Assembly (NCBI RefSeq): GCF_009936275.1
Contig: NZ_AP019797.1
Span: 859,501-923,500, forward strand
Direction: 5' to 3'
Length of the DNA stretch: 64,000 bases
From: Rhodothermus marinus
Lineage (GTDB): Bacteria; Bacteroidota; Rhodothermia; Rhodothermales; Rhodothermaceae
The stretch's first letter is position 1. Each line of letters opens with the position of its first letter. The translations under genes were made by a program, and so were the position numbers. Under the pieces are notes generated by a model. The model was not told where the DNA came from, did not search any database, and was given only the letters and a program-made list of their open reading frames with translations. Positions 38,089 through 47,064 of the stretch are shown in pieces.

Positions 38089-39624
38089 TCAGGAGCCGGG
38101 TTTCTGCAGGGCGGTGATCAGGGTGCCGCCGGATTGCGGATCGTAGAGCCGGAGCAGGAACGTGGTGCCTGGCTTGATGGCCTGGTAGGCCTTCTCGAAT
38201 TCCTCCACGTTTCGCACCGGCTTGCGGTCAACTTCCGTGATGATCAGGCCGCGGCGCAGGTTTGCCTCGCGGTAGGCCGCGCTATTGGGATCGACGTCCG
38301 TAATCAACACGCCTGCTACGTCGGTGTCTTCCAGGTTGAAGCGACGGGCCAGCTCCGGCGTGATGTCGGCGATCGAGAAGCCCAGCTCTTCCATCAGGTC
38401 CGATTCCGCACCGCGGCCGCTTTGCGTGCGCCGGCGTGAGGCCGTCGCCCCTTCGGACGGGGCGGCCCCCAGTTTGACGGTAACCGTACGGGTTTCGCCG
38501 TCGCGGTTGATTGTCAGCTTAACTTCGTCGCCCGGCCGGTGCGTGCTGATGATTTTCGAAAGCTCCAGGTGATTCGTCAGCTGCTGGCCGTCAATAGCCA
38601 CGATGAGGTCGCCAGGTTTGATGCCGGCCTTTTCGGCCGCCGAGCCTTCTTCGACGGTGACGACCTGGGCGGCGCCGCGCGGCAGGTTCAGCGCTTTGAT
38701 CACCGAGGGCGCGGCGGCCGTGTACTGCACGCCCAGGCGGGCGCGCTCGACGTGGCCGGTTTCGATGAGCTGGGGCACCACGTACTGGACGATGTCCACC
38801 GGGATGGCAAAGCCAATGCCCTGATAGCCGCCCGTGCGGGTGTAGATGGCCGTGTTGATGCCGATCAGCTCGCCGCGCAGGTTGACCAGGGGGCCGCCCG
38901 AGTTGCCCGGATTGATCGCCGCGTCGGTCTGGATGAAGTTCTGCACGGCTGGCCCCTCGCTATAGTAGCGGTTCAGCGCGCTGATGATGCCAGCCGTCAC
39001 CGTGTTGCTGAGCTGGGGCGACAGCGGCGAGCCGAAGGCCAGCACCCACTGCCCGACCCGCAGCGAACTGGCGTCGCCCATGGAGATGTAGGGCAGGTTC
39101 TCGGCGTCGATCTTCAACACGGCCAGGTCGCTCTGCGGGTCGGTGCCCACGACTTCCGCGTCGTAGGTGGTGCCGTCGTGTAGCACTACCTGCAATTCAT
39201 CAGCTCCCTCCACCACATGGTTGTTCGTCACGATGTAGCCGTCGGCGCGGATGATGACGCCCGAGCCCAGTCCCTGGGAGCGGAATTCCTCGGGCATGTC
39301 GGGCATGCGAAAGTTGAAAAACTCCTCGAAGGGAGTGCCTTCGAAGGGATTCCAGCGGAACGGCCGGGTTCGAATGACCTTTTCCGAGCGAATCTGCACC
39401 ACGGTGGGGTTGACGCGTTCGGCCACGGCCACGAAGGCTTCCTCCAGGGAGTTGACGGCGGCCCCTTCGATCCGTGTGCCGCCGTTTTCCTCGCGGGCCA
39501 GTGTGGGTGTCGTGGCCCGGTTGCTCAGCCCGAGCAGGTTGGCGCCGGCCGTGGTGAAAAACACACCGGCCAGGAAGGCAATCACCACCAGCGCAATGAT
39601 CGAAAGCGTTCGCGTCCGTCGCAT
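38089..39624 (-). CDS. periplasmic serine protease Do (DegP/HtrA family)
   Basis: A 511-aa envelope protease and chaperone. An N-terminal hydrophobic helix (about 7-27) acts as signal or anchor. The trypsin-like domain has H136 (TNNHVVEG), D166 (SDLAVLKID) and S242 (NPGNSGGPL). Two PDZ domains follow: PDZ1 from about 290 (GVQYTAAAPSV...AGIKPGDLIVAIDGQ) and PDZ2 near the C-terminus (VAGVLITDVDPNSAA...RGLIITEVDRKPV). The insert after residue 80 (RTRPFRWNPFEGTPF...FFNFRMP) corresponds to the LA loop. This is the DegP/DegQ layout. It is transcribed alone, downstream of the fumC terminator. Confidence 0.95.
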   Translation of the reverse strand: MRRTRTLSIIALVVIAFLAGVFFTTAGANLLGLSNRATTPTLAREENGGTRIEGAAVNSLEEAFVAVAERVNPTVVQIRSEKVIRTRPFRWNPFEGTPFEEFFNFRMPDMPEEFRSQGLGSGVIIRADGYIVTNNHVVEGADELQVVLHDGTTYDAEVVGTDPQSDLAVLKIDAENLPYISMGDASSLRVGQWVLAFGSPLSPQLSNTVTAGIISALNRYYSEGPAVQNFIQTDAAINPGNSGGPLVNLRGELIGINTAIYTRTGGYQGIGFAIPVDIVQYVVPQLIETGHVERARLGVQYTAAAPSVIKALNLPRGAAQVVTVEEGSAAEKAGIKPGDLIVAIDGQQLTNHLELSKIISTHRPGDEVKLTINRDGETRTVTVKLGAAPSEGATASRRRTQSGRGAESDLMEELGFSIADITPELARRFNLEDTDVAGVLITDVDPNSAAYREANLRRGLIITEVDRKPVRNVEEFEKAYQAIKPGTTFLLRLYDPQSGGTLITALQKPGS

Positions 39625-39784
39625 GGCACCTCAGGGTTTGATGCAACGCAGTTTCACCGTACTAACGGCAGGATTTTCTGAAGGATCAGGTCGAAGCGCT
39701 ACGTTGTCGTAACGCGTGCACCTGCTGGCTGAAGCCGAAAGAAGAACGGAAAGGGAGCAGCTTTTCGTATTTCTGGCTACAAGA

Positions 39785-39818
39785 AAAAAGCGCGGAGCCG
39801 TGGGACTCCGCGCTTTTT
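39785..39818 (-). terminator. Rho-independent terminator after fumC
   Basis: A perfect 13-bp stem (39785-39797 with 39806-39818) with an 8-nt loop. The complement of the A-run at 39784-39789 gives a T-tract on the minus strand right after the stem. It lies 20 nt beyond the fumC stop and separates it from degP. Confidence 0.85.
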
Positions 39819-39838
39819 AGTGGCGATTCCGTTGCGGC

Positions 39839-41242
39839 TCAGTGGCGGGCGATGCCCGGCTCGGTCATTTCGCGGACGTTCAGCACGCGGTCGAGCTCTT
39901 CGTCCGAGAGCAATCCCATTTCTTTGACGACCTCCCGGACCGACTTGCGCTCGGCCGCCGCCTTTTTGGCCACCTCGGCAGCCTTGTCGTAGCCGATAAT
40001 GGGATTCAGGGCGGTGGCGATGGCCGGATTCAGCTCCAGCAGCTGGCGGCAGCGTTCCCGATCCGCCTCGATCCCGTCGATGCAGCGCGTGCGGAAGGCC
40101 TCGCAGCCGTTGGTCAGAATCTGGATGCTTTCGAGCATGGCGTAGGCCATGACGGGCATCATCGTGTTGAGCTCGAAGTTGCCGTGCTGGCCGCCGATGG
40201 TGATCGTCAGATGATTGCCCATCACGCGGGCGCAGATCATCATCATCATCTCGCAATGCACGGGGTTGACCTTGCCCGGCATGATTGACGAGCCCGGCTG
40301 CACGGCGGGCAGGCGGATTTCGGCCAGGCCGCTGGTCGGACCACTGGCCATCCAGCGGATGTCGTTGGCGATTTTCATCAACGCGACGGCCAGTGTGTTG
40401 AGCGCGCCGGAGACCGACACGTAGGCGTCTTTGCTGCCCTGGGCCTCGAAGTGGTTTTCGGCTTCCCGGAAGGGCAGGCCGGTCAGGTCGCTGATGTGTT
40501 CGATGGCGCGCGCGGGGAATTCCGGATGGCGGTTGATGCCCGTGCCGGTGGCCGTGCCGCCCAGCGCCAGCTCCGACAGTTCGTGTGAAACGGTGCGCAG
40601 CCGCCGGATGGCATGGTCGATCTGGGATGCATAGCCGCCGAACTCCTGTCCGAGCCGCACGGGCGTGGCGTCCATCAGGTGCGTGCGGCCGCTTTTGATC
40701 ACGTCGTCGAACTGCTCGGCCTTTTCCTGCAAGCTGGTGCGCAGCCGGAGCAGGGCCGGAATCAGCTCGTTTTCCAGGGCCACGCGGGCGGCAATGTGCA
40801 TGGCCGTGGGAATTACGTCGTTCGACGACTGGGACATGTTTACGTCGTCGTTCGGGTGCACGAGCTTGCTACCCCGCTCGCCGCCCAGCATTTCGGTGGC
40901 CAGGTTAGCGATCACCTCGTTGGCATTCATGTTCGTCGAGGTGCCGCTGCCGGTCTGGAAGATGTCCACGACGAACTGATCATCCAGCTCGCCGCTGATC
41001 ACCCGCTGGGCGGCTTTTTCGATGGCTTCGGCCTTTTCTGGTGGCAGCAGGCCCAGCTCCCGGTTGGCGCGGGCGGCTGCCAGCTTGACGATGCCCAGTG
41101 CCTCGATAAAGCGACGCGGAAAGCGCAGCCCGCTGACCGGAAAGTTCTCGACGGCGCGTTGCGTCTGGGCGCCGTAGAGCGCGTCAGCCGGGACACGCAC
41201 CTCGCCGAGCGAGTCGCGTTCAATGCGATAAGCCTGTGCCAT
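39839..41242 (-). CDS. fumC: fumarate hydratase, class II
   Basis: A 467-aa iron-independent TCA-cycle enzyme that interconverts fumarate and malate. The fumarase/aspartase signature GSSIMPGKVN is at 317-326 with the catalytic Ser in its first positions. The active-site His is H188 in SGRTHLMD, and TGSGTSTNMNANEV and SQSSNDVIPTA bind substrate. The signature details and length favour fumarase over aspartase. Divergent from panC with a 149-nt gap. Confidence 0.95.
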   Translation of the reverse strand: MAQAYRIERDSLGEVRVPADALYGAQTQRAVENFPVSGLRFPRRFIEALGIVKLAAARANRELGLLPPEKAEAIEKAAQRVISGELDDQFVVDIFQTGSGTSTNMNANEVIANLATEMLGGERGSKLVHPNDDVNMSQSSNDVIPTAMHIAARVALENELIPALLRLRTSLQEKAEQFDDVIKSGRTHLMDATPVRLGQEFGGYASQIDHAIRRLRTVSHELSELALGGTATGTGINRHPEFPARAIEHISDLTGLPFREAENHFEAQGSKDAYVSVSGALNTLAVALMKIANDIRWMASGPTSGLAEIRLPAVQPGSSIMPGKVNPVHCEMMMMICARVMGNHLTITIGGQHGNFELNTMMPVMAYAMLESIQILTNGCEAFRTRCIDGIEADRERCRQLLELNPAIATALNPIIGYDKAAEVAKKAAAERKSVREVVKEMGLLSDEELDRVLNVREMTEPGIARH

Positions 41243-41391
41243 GGCAGATTTCCTGTTGGTGGAATGCCGCGAAAACTTTTTGCCGCTACTAACTTACGAC
41301 GTCCGGTATAGAAAAAAAGACGCAGCAGGACGTTCGGGCATTTTTTCGTGGTTTTTCAGTAGATTGCAGGGCTGCAAAACGAGAGTGAGCA

Positions 41392-42261
41392 ATGGAAGTC
41401 ATCCGAACAGTTCGGGAGATGCAGGCGCACGCCGACGCCCGGCGTCGGGAAGGGCGGCGTCTGGCGCTGGTGCCCACCATGGGGGCGTTGCACGAGGGAC
41501 ATCTGGCGTTGGTGCGTACGGCCCGCGCGCATGCCGACCATGTGACCGTCTCGATCTTTGTCAACCCGACGCAGTTCGGTCCCAACGAAGACTACGCCCG
41601 CTATCCACGCCAGCTCGAAAAGGACGTGGCGGCGCTGGAAGCGCTTGAGGTAGACGTAGTCTTTGCGCCGACCGTCGAGGAAATGTATCCGGACGGACCC
41701 GAAGCGAACCTGACCTGGGTTTATGTGGAAAAGCTCGACGCGCACCTGTGTGGCCGCTACCGGCCCGGACACTTCCGGGGCGTGACCACGATCGTGGCCA
41801 AACTGTTCAACATCTGCAAGCCCCATGTGGCGGTTTTCGGGCTGAAGGACGCGCAGCAGTTTCAGATCATCCGGCGCATGGTGCGCGACCTGCACTACGA
41901 CATCGAGTTGATCGGGGTGCCGACGGTGCGGGAGCCCGACGGGCTGGCGCTCTCCTCGCGCAACACGTACCTGAGTCCGGAAGAGCGGAAGCAGGCTGTG
42001 GTGCTCTCGCAGGCCGTGGAAGCGGCCCGGCGGGCCATCGAGGCAGGGGAACAGCGCCCGGAGGCCATTGTTGAAGCGATGCGTCAGATTCTGGCCCGGG
42101 CGCCGCTGGCGCGGGTGCAGTATGCGGAGGTTGTCGACGCCGAGACGCTGCAGCCGGTCACGCGTATTCGTCCGGGACAGCGCGTGCTGGCCGGCGTGGC
42201 CGTCTTTTTTGGAGACACCCGCCTGATCGACAGTGTCTTTGTGGAAGCTCCCGGAGCTTGA
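41392..42261 (+). CDS. panC: pantothenate synthetase
   Basis: A 289-aa enzyme that joins pantoate and beta-alanine with ATP to make pantothenate. The nucleotide-binding HIGH-like motif is HEGH at 34-37 (PTMGALHEGH). FVNPTQFGPNEDYARYPR, GRYRPGHFRGVTTIVAKLFN and KDAQQFQIIRRMV are the other family blocks, and LALSSRNTYLS replaces KMSKS. panD, which makes beta-alanine, follows after 13 nt, so both arms of the reaction are co-transcribed. Confidence 0.97.
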   Translation: MEVIRTVREMQAHADARRREGRRLALVPTMGALHEGHLALVRTARAHADHVTVSIFVNPTQFGPNEDYARYPRQLEKDVAALEALEVDVVFAPTVEEMYPDGPEANLTWVYVEKLDAHLCGRYRPGHFRGVTTIVAKLFNICKPHVAVFGLKDAQQFQIIRRMVRDLHYDIELIGVPTVREPDGLALSSRNTYLSPEERKQAVVLSQAVEAARRAIEAGEQRPEAIVEAMRQILARAPLARVQYAEVVDAETLQPVTRIRPGQRVLAGVAVFFGDTRLIDSVFVEAPGA

Positions 42262-42274
42262 AGGCGGAGCGCGT

Positions 42275-42682
42275 ATGACGATCACTATGTTTCGGGCGAA
42301 GCTGCATGGGCTTCGCGTCACGGAAGCGGATCTCTATTACGAAGGGTCGATCACGATTGATCAGGAGCTGCTCGAGCTGGCCGGTATCCTGCCTTACGAA
42401 AAGGTCCAGGTGGTCAACGTCAACAACGGCGCCCGGCTGGAGACCTACACGTTGCCCGGCGAACGGGGAAGCCGGGTGGTGTGCCTGAACGGACCGGCCG
42501 CCCGTATGGCGGCGCGAGGCGATCAGGTGCTGGTGATCGCCTATGCGCAGATGACGCCTGAAGAGGCCCGCAAACACCGGGCGCGTGTGGTGCTGTTCGA
42601 CGAAGGCAACGAACCCAAACAGACGCTGGAGCTTTCTGTCGAGGAGGCGCTGGCCGCTCCATCCGAAGCCGGCACGGTATGA
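42275..42682 (+). CDS. panD: aspartate 1-decarboxylase (proenzyme)
   Basis: A 135-aa pyruvoyl enzyme that makes beta-alanine from aspartate. Starting at ATG 42275 (GGAG 6 nt upstream) places the self-cleavage site G24-S25 in YYEGSITID exactly as in the E. coli enzyme; Ser25 becomes the pyruvoyl group. The NGARLETY and LNGPAARMAARGD blocks are conserved. The C-terminus continues about 10 residues past the usual end. Its TGA overlaps the ATG of the WG-repeat gene (ATGA). Confidence 0.95.
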   Translation: MTITMFRAKLHGLRVTEADLYYEGSITIDQELLELAGILPYEKVQVVNVNNGARLETYTLPGERGSRVVCLNGPAARMAARGDQVLVIAYAQMTPEEARKHRARVVLFDEGNEPKQTLELSVEEALAAPSEAGTV

Positions 42683-43701
42683 TGCGCGTTGCGATCGCTT
42701 TTCTGAGTCTGCTCTTTGTTGCCGGAACGGTTCGTGCCCAGACCGAGGCGCTGCTCCCGGTGGCCACCACAGCGGGCTATGGCTTTGTCACGCCGGAGGG
42801 CGAGACGGCCATTGCGCCCCGGTTCGAGCGTGTGCTGGCCTTTTCGGAAGGAAGGGCGGCCGCCCGACTCGACGGCCAGTGGGGCTTCATCGATACGACC
42901 GGCCACTGGGTCGTTCCGCCGCAGTACGAGCAGGTCTTTGCGTATCAGAACGGCTATGCCCGCGTGCGCAAAGACGGCCGCTGGGGCTTTGTCGATCGGG
43001 AGGGGCGCGAGGTAGTGGGGCCCGCCTACGAGGCCGTTCAGGACTTCGCCTATGGGCTGGCGCCGGTGGCGGTGATCCAGAAGATGCTTGGCGTGATGCG
43101 GCGCACGCGCTGGGGGTTCATTAACGCCCGGGGAGAGATGGTCATCCCGCCGCAGTTCACCCGGGCGCTGGCCTTCAGCGAGGGGCTGGCCGCCGTCGAG
43201 GTGGGCACGCAGACGCTGATGGTGACGACCGGCCGCAAATGGGGCTTCATCGACACGACGGGTCAGTGGGTCATCCCGCCTCGGTTTTCGTCGGCACGGA
43301 ATTTTTCGGAAGGCCTGGCGCTGGTGCGCGAGGGAAATCGCACGCTGTTCATCGACCGAGCGGGCAAACCGGTCTTCGAAGTGCCGTACCGGCAGGTTTA
43401 CAGCTTTTCGGAAGGACGCGCCCGCGTCTCGGACGGCACCGCCTGGGGCTTCATCGATCGCACCGGGGAGCTGGTCATTCCGCTACGCTTCGAGCAGGCG
43501 CTGGACTTCTCCGAAGGGCTAGCGGCCGTACGGGTGGAGGGCCGCTGGGGATACATCGACCGCGAAGGCAATCTGATCATTCCGCCGCGCTTCGAGCAGG
43601 CGCACGCCTTTCAGCACGGTGTGGCGCTCGTGGTCGAAAACGGTCGGCTGCTGTACATCGACCTGGGCGGCCGTGTGCGCTGGCAGAGCCCCTCCCCTTG
43701 A
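42679..43701 (+). CDS. secreted WG-repeat protein
   Basis: A 340-aa protein with a signal peptide (MMRVAIAFLSLLFVAGTVRA-Q). The mature part is about nine tandem ~35-residue repeats of the WG (KWG) type: WGFIDTTGHWVVPPQYE, WGFVDREGREVVGPAYE, WGFIDTTGQWVIPPRF and others, each followed by a FSEGLA or FAYQNGYA turn. Such repeats form beta structure of unknown function, common in Bacteroidota. It is translationally coupled to panD through a 4-nt overlap, although no link to pantothenate synthesis is known. Confidence 0.88.
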   Translation: MMRVAIAFLSLLFVAGTVRAQTEALLPVATTAGYGFVTPEGETAIAPRFERVLAFSEGRAAARLDGQWGFIDTTGHWVVPPQYEQVFAYQNGYARVRKDGRWGFVDREGREVVGPAYEAVQDFAYGLAPVAVIQKMLGVMRRTRWGFINARGEMVIPPQFTRALAFSEGLAAVEVGTQTLMVTTGRKWGFIDTTGQWVIPPRFSSARNFSEGLALVREGNRTLFIDRAGKPVFEVPYRQVYSFSEGRARVSDGTAWGFIDRTGELVIPLRFEQALDFSEGLAAVRVEGRWGYIDREGNLIIPPRFEQAHAFQHGVALVVENGRLLYIDLGGRVRWQSPSP

Positions 43702-43767
43702 GACTGAGCGCAGCATTTCGTACGTTTCACTTCTGCGAAGTCAGGCAGGATCAGTCCGTAGGGTCCC

Positions 43768-44628
43768 ATGGAAATTTCGACGCTTGCCGTAGTCGGCGCC
43801 GGCACGATGGGGCAGGGGATCGCCCATGTGGCGGCGCTTTATGGCCGGACGGTTCGGCTGGTGGATGTGTCGGAAGAAGTGCTGCAGCGGGCGCTTCAGA
43901 CGATCGCGCATAACCTGGAGCGGCAGGTCAGAAAGGAACGCATCACGGCGGCGCAGAAAGAAGAAGCGCTCGGGCGCATCACGCCCGCAACCGATCTGGA
44001 GGCCGCCGTGGCCGACGTGCAACTGGTGATCGAGGCGGTTCCGGAAAATCCAGAGCTGAAGGCGCAGGTGTTCGAACGGCTGGACCGTGCAGCCCCGCCG
44101 GAAGCTATCCTGGCTTCCAACACATCGTCGATTTCCATTACCTGGCTGGGAGCCCGGACGCAGCGCCCGGCCCGGGTAATCGGCATGCACTTTTTCAATC
44201 CGGTGCCGGTCATGCAACTGGTAGAGATCGTCCGGGGACTGGAAACGAGCGATGCCACCTACGAGACGATCTACCGTCTGGCCGAGGCGCTGGGCAAAAC
44301 CCCGGTAACCGTCAACGATGCACCGGGGTTTGTTTCGAACCGGGTGTTGATGCCCATGATCAACGAGGCCATCTACTGTGTGATGGAGGGCGTGGCCTCG
44401 CCGGAAGATGTGGACCAGGTTATGAAGCTGGGCATGAACCACCCAATGGGACCGCTGGCGCTGGCCGACCTGATCGGGCTGGACGTGTGCCTGGGCATCA
44501 TGGAAGTGCTGCACCGGGAACTGGGCGAAGACAAATACCGTCCCTGCCCGCTGCTCCGAAAGATGGTCGCGGCCGGACGTCTGGGACGTAAGACCGGCCG
44601 CGGCTTTTACGAGTATGCGTCCAACTGA
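43768..44628 (+). CDS. 3-hydroxyacyl-CoA (3-hydroxybutyryl-CoA) dehydrogenase
   Basis: A 286-aa NAD-dependent enzyme that oxidises or forms 3-hydroxyacyl-CoA, in fatty acid or butyrate-type metabolism. The NAD-binding GAGTMG is at 10-15. The conserved blocks NTSSISIT, the catalytic His-containing [17 protein letters not shown], and the Glu partner about a turn later follow. The C-terminal helical domain has [19 protein letters not shown] and [18 protein letters not shown]. The single-domain size matches Hbd/PaaH. It stands 66 nt after the WG gene and overlaps a small ORF at its end. Confidence 0.94.
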   Translation: MEISTLAVVGAGTMGQGIAHVAALYGRTVRLVDVSEEVLQRALQTIAHNLERQVRKERITAAQKEEALGRITPATDLEAAVADVQLVIEAVPENPELKAQVFERLDRAAPPEAILASNTSSISITWLGARTQRPARVIGMHFFNPVPVMQLVEIVRGLETSDATYETIYRLAEALGKTPVTVNDAPGFVSNRVLMPMINEAIYCVMEGVASPEDVDQVMKLGMNHPMGPLALADLIGLDVCLGIMEVLHRELGEDKYRPCPLLRKMVAAGRLGRKTGRGFYEYASN

Positions 44629-44644
44629 GCGCCGGTCGTTTGCG

Positions 44645-44809
44645 ATGGAGAGCGTGCCCCACCAACCGGAATCGGAAGCGATGGAAAGCTCGACGATCTC
44701 GTATCGGAGGCGCAGCGTGCCCTTTTATCGACGGCCCAGCGTGGCCGCCTGGGCTGTAATCATCGTGATGGCCATTTTGCTCACGCTGTACTTTCTCAAT
44801 CTGTCTTAG
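44645..44809 (+). CDS. small tail-anchored membrane protein (hypothetical)
   Basis: A 54-aa frame from ATG 44645 to TAG 44807-44809; an earlier ATG at 44615 (64 aa, overlapping the dehydrogenase by 14 nt) and a later one at 44681 behind GGAAG are alternatives. The N-terminal part is polar and Ser- or Arg-rich; residues near the C-terminus form one helix ([19 protein letters not shown]). It would be tail-anchored in the membrane. Its last 14 nt overlap the convergent phoH. No family is recognised. Confidence 0.45.
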   Translation: MESVPHQPESEAMESSTISYRRRSVPFYRRPSVAAWAVIIVMAILLTLYFLNLS

Positions 44810-45785
44810 CGGACGCGCCGCCGTTCTGCTCGCGCTGGGCGAAGCGTTCGTAGGCTTCGATGATGTCTTTGACCAGGCGGTGGCGGACGACGTCCTCTCG
44901 GTCGAAGTAGACGAAGGCGATGCCTTCGACGCCTTCGAGCACGTGCCGCACTTCGACCAGGCCGCTACGCTCCGGACTGGGCAGGTCGGTCTGGGTGATG
45001 TCGCCGGTGACGATGGCCCGGCTATTGGCCCCCAGCCGCGTCAGAAACATCTTCATCTGCTGGGTAGTGGCGTTCTGGGCTTCGTCCAGGATGACGAAGG
45101 CCGAGTTGAGCGTGCGGCCGCGCATGTAAGCCAGAGGCACAATCTCGATTACGTTCTGCTCCATGAGCGCGCGCAGGCGCTCACGCGGTAGCATGTCTTC
45201 CAGCGCGTCGTAAAGTGGCCGCAGATAGGGATCGACCTTCTCGCGGAAGTCGCCGGGCAGAAAGCCCAGGCGCTCGCCGGCCTCGACGGCCGGCCGCGAC
45301 AGCACGATGCGCTTGACCTGGCGGGCTTTCAGCGCGGCTACGGCCAGCGCCACGGCCGTGTAGGTTTTGCCGGTTCCAGCGGGACCGATGGCGAAGACGA
45401 TGTCGTTTGTGCGGGCCATCTCGATCAGCCGGCGCTGATTGGGCGTCTTGGCGCGTACCGGCACCCCGGACGTAGTGAACAGAATGACATCGTCGGCAGG
45501 GGTGGGGGTGGCACCTGCGCCATCGCCCGTGGTGAAAAGCGCCAGCACGGTGTCGACGTCCCGCTCGGTGAGCTGTCCGTGCCGGTTGAGCAGGGCGATC
45601 AGTTCGCGAATGGCCCGTTCGATGCGATCCAACGTCTCCGCTTCGCCCCGCAGCAGCAACTGGTTGCCACGTGCAACGAACTGCGCTTCCGGAAAAGCCG
45701 CCTCCAGCTTGCGCAGGTGAACGTCGCCCAACCCGAAGAGCAGCACCGGGCTGGGGTGTTCGATCGTCAGTCGCTTTTCGGCCAA
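44796..45785 (-). CDS. phoH: PhoH-like ATPase
   Basis: A cytoplasmic P-loop protein of the PhoH/YbeZ family, linked to RNA metabolism and ribosome maturation. Walker A is [11 protein letters not shown] and Walker B is [26 protein letters not shown] and [21 protein letters not shown] (split over two blocks) are diagnostic. The frame is open to 45959, but that overlaps dapF, and homologues begin near [12 protein letters not shown] therefore suggest TTG 45785 as the start (329 aa), with AGGAAG about 9 nt upstream. The usual KH-like N-terminal region ([17 protein letters not shown]) is kept. Confidence 0.88.
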   Translation of the reverse strand: MAEKRLTIEHPSPVLLFGLGDVHLRKLEAAFPEAQFVARGNQLLLRGEAETLDRIERAIRELIALLNRHGQLTERDVDTVLALFTTGDGAGATPTPADDVILFTTSGVPVRAKTPNQRRLIEMARTNDIVFAIGPAGTGKTYTAVALAVAALKARQVKRIVLSRPAVEAGERLGFLPGDFREKVDPYLRPLYDALEDMLPRERLRALMEQNVIEIVPLAYMRGRTLNSAFVILDEAQNATTQQMKMFLTRLGANSRAIVTGDITQTDLPSPERSGLVEVRHVLEGVEGIAFVYFDREDVVRHRLVKDIIEAYERFAQREQNGGASAKTD

Positions 45786-45888
45786 TGCAGGCTGCTTCCT
45801 GGTTTGGTGAAACAATTCGCTTAACCTTCTTCGACGCAAACCGTTTAACGGCAGGTCGCGCACTTGGTGCCCACAGGTTGCCATCATC

Positions 45889-46767
45889 ATGCCGAAGACC
45901 CTGGTCCTTGAGTTCACCAAGATGAACGGTGCCGGGAACGACTTTGTCGTCCTGGACAACCGGTTCTATGCCTTCTCGGACGAAGAGCTGGCCGAGCTGG
46001 CCCGGCGCTACTGCCGCCGGCGTTTCGGTATCGGCGCTGATGGATTGCTGGCGCTGGCACCACCCCGGCAGCCGGCGACGCACTACCGGATGCGGTACTT
46101 CAACGCGGACGGCAGCCTGGGTACCATGTGCGGCAACGGGGCCCGCTGCCTGGCCCGGTTTGCCCGTCTGGCCGGCATCCGCGACAACCCGATTCGGTTC
46201 GAGACGGACGCCGGCATTTACCGGGCCGAGGTGCCCGACGACCCGCAGGCACCGGTGCGGCTCTACCTGCCCCCGGCCGGTACCTACGAGCCGAACCCCC
46301 GTCTGGCAACTCCCCTGAATACTCAGTTTGAATCGGTAGCCTTTATCTGGACAGGCACGGAGCATCTGGTCTGCTTTGTGCCCTCCGTGGAGGACGTGCC
46401 GGTGGCCGAATGGGGGCCCCGACTCCGGCATGATCCGGCCCTGCAGCCCCGGGGTGCCAACGTGGATTTCGTCGAGGTGGTAGGCGAGGCGCAGGGACGC
46501 AGTGTTCTGCGCGCACGCACCTACGAAAAGGGCGTTGAGGCCGAGACGCTGGCCTGTGGCACGGGGGCCGTGGCCGCCGCCCTGGTCGCCTGGCGACAGG
46601 GGCGGGTGCGGCAGCTCCCGATCGCGGTGCACATGCCGGGAGGCGTGCTGACCGTGGGTTTCCGGCCGGAAGACGACGGCGAAACGGAGCTGTTTCTGGA
46701 AGGACCGGCGGAGGTCGTCTTCCGGGGCACCGTCGAGGTCCCGATGCCGCTCGTGCCTTCGGGGTGA
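45889..46767 (+). CDS. dapF: diaminopimelate epimerase
   Basis: A 292-aa enzyme that converts LL- to meso-diaminopimelate for peptidoglycan and lysine. The two catalytic cysteines are C81 (MCGNGARC) and C223 (ACGTGA). KMNGAGNDFVVLD opens the protein as usual. The two-fold symmetric domain layout and length are normal. It diverges from phoH, with the two starts about 100 nt apart if phoH begins at 45785. Confidence 0.96.
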   Translation: MPKTLVLEFTKMNGAGNDFVVLDNRFYAFSDEELAELARRYCRRRFGIGADGLLALAPPRQPATHYRMRYFNADGSLGTMCGNGARCLARFARLAGIRDNPIRFETDAGIYRAEVPDDPQAPVRLYLPPAGTYEPNPRLATPLNTQFESVAFIWTGTEHLVCFVPSVEDVPVAEWGPRLRHDPALQPRGANVDFVEVVGEAQGRSVLRARTYEKGVEAETLACGTGAVAAALVAWRQGRVRQLPIAVHMPGGVLTVGFRPEDDGETELFLEGPAEVVFRGTVEVPMPLVPSG

Positions 46768-46822
46768 TATGTAATCGCCGATTCACTGGGGCATGATGGC
46801 GCCATCCCGATTCGCGGGCACG

Positions 46823-46907
46823 ACAGGGCGCACACGGCGGTCCGCCCCTACATGGTAGAAATGTTGTCGCTTGTCCAGTAAGGGCGCATCGCGGTGTGCG
46901 CCCCTGC
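46823..46907. repeat. MITE-like palindromic intergenic repeat
   Basis: Two ~30-bp arms (46823-46851 and 46878-46907) are inverted copies of each other, identical at roughly 80% of positions, around a 26-nt centre. Each arm is itself an imperfect palindrome built on GGGCGCAC and GTGCGCCC or close variants and ends in CCCCTAC or its complement. This double-palindrome layout is typical of small dispersed repeats or MITEs. Only one copy was noticed in the window. It sits between dapF and ppiD and carries no ORF. Confidence 0.55.
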
Positions 46908-47003
46908 TTTCTCACCACGATTTTTCAGAAATCATATCTACAAGCCAGAGGCACCGGTGCGCTCGTAACCAGAGCGAGGGCCGTTCGGAGCAGGCGCAGA
47001 AAA

Positions 47004-47039
47004 CGAAAGGCGCCCTTCCGAAGAGAAAGGCGCCTTTCG
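47004..47039 (-). terminator. Rho-independent terminator after ppiD
   Basis: A perfect 11-bp stem (47004-47014 with 47029-47039) with a 14-nt loop. On the minus strand it is followed by TTTTC. It lies 25 nt beyond the ppiD stop. On the plus strand it could also stop read-through from dapF. Confidence 0.75.
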
Positions 47040-47064
47040 TCGGGTTGTGGTTCAGCGGGTGGCG

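Noticed and set aside
46823-46907. CRISPR repeats
   Set aside because: There are only two arms and they are inverted, not direct, with no regular spacers or cas genes.
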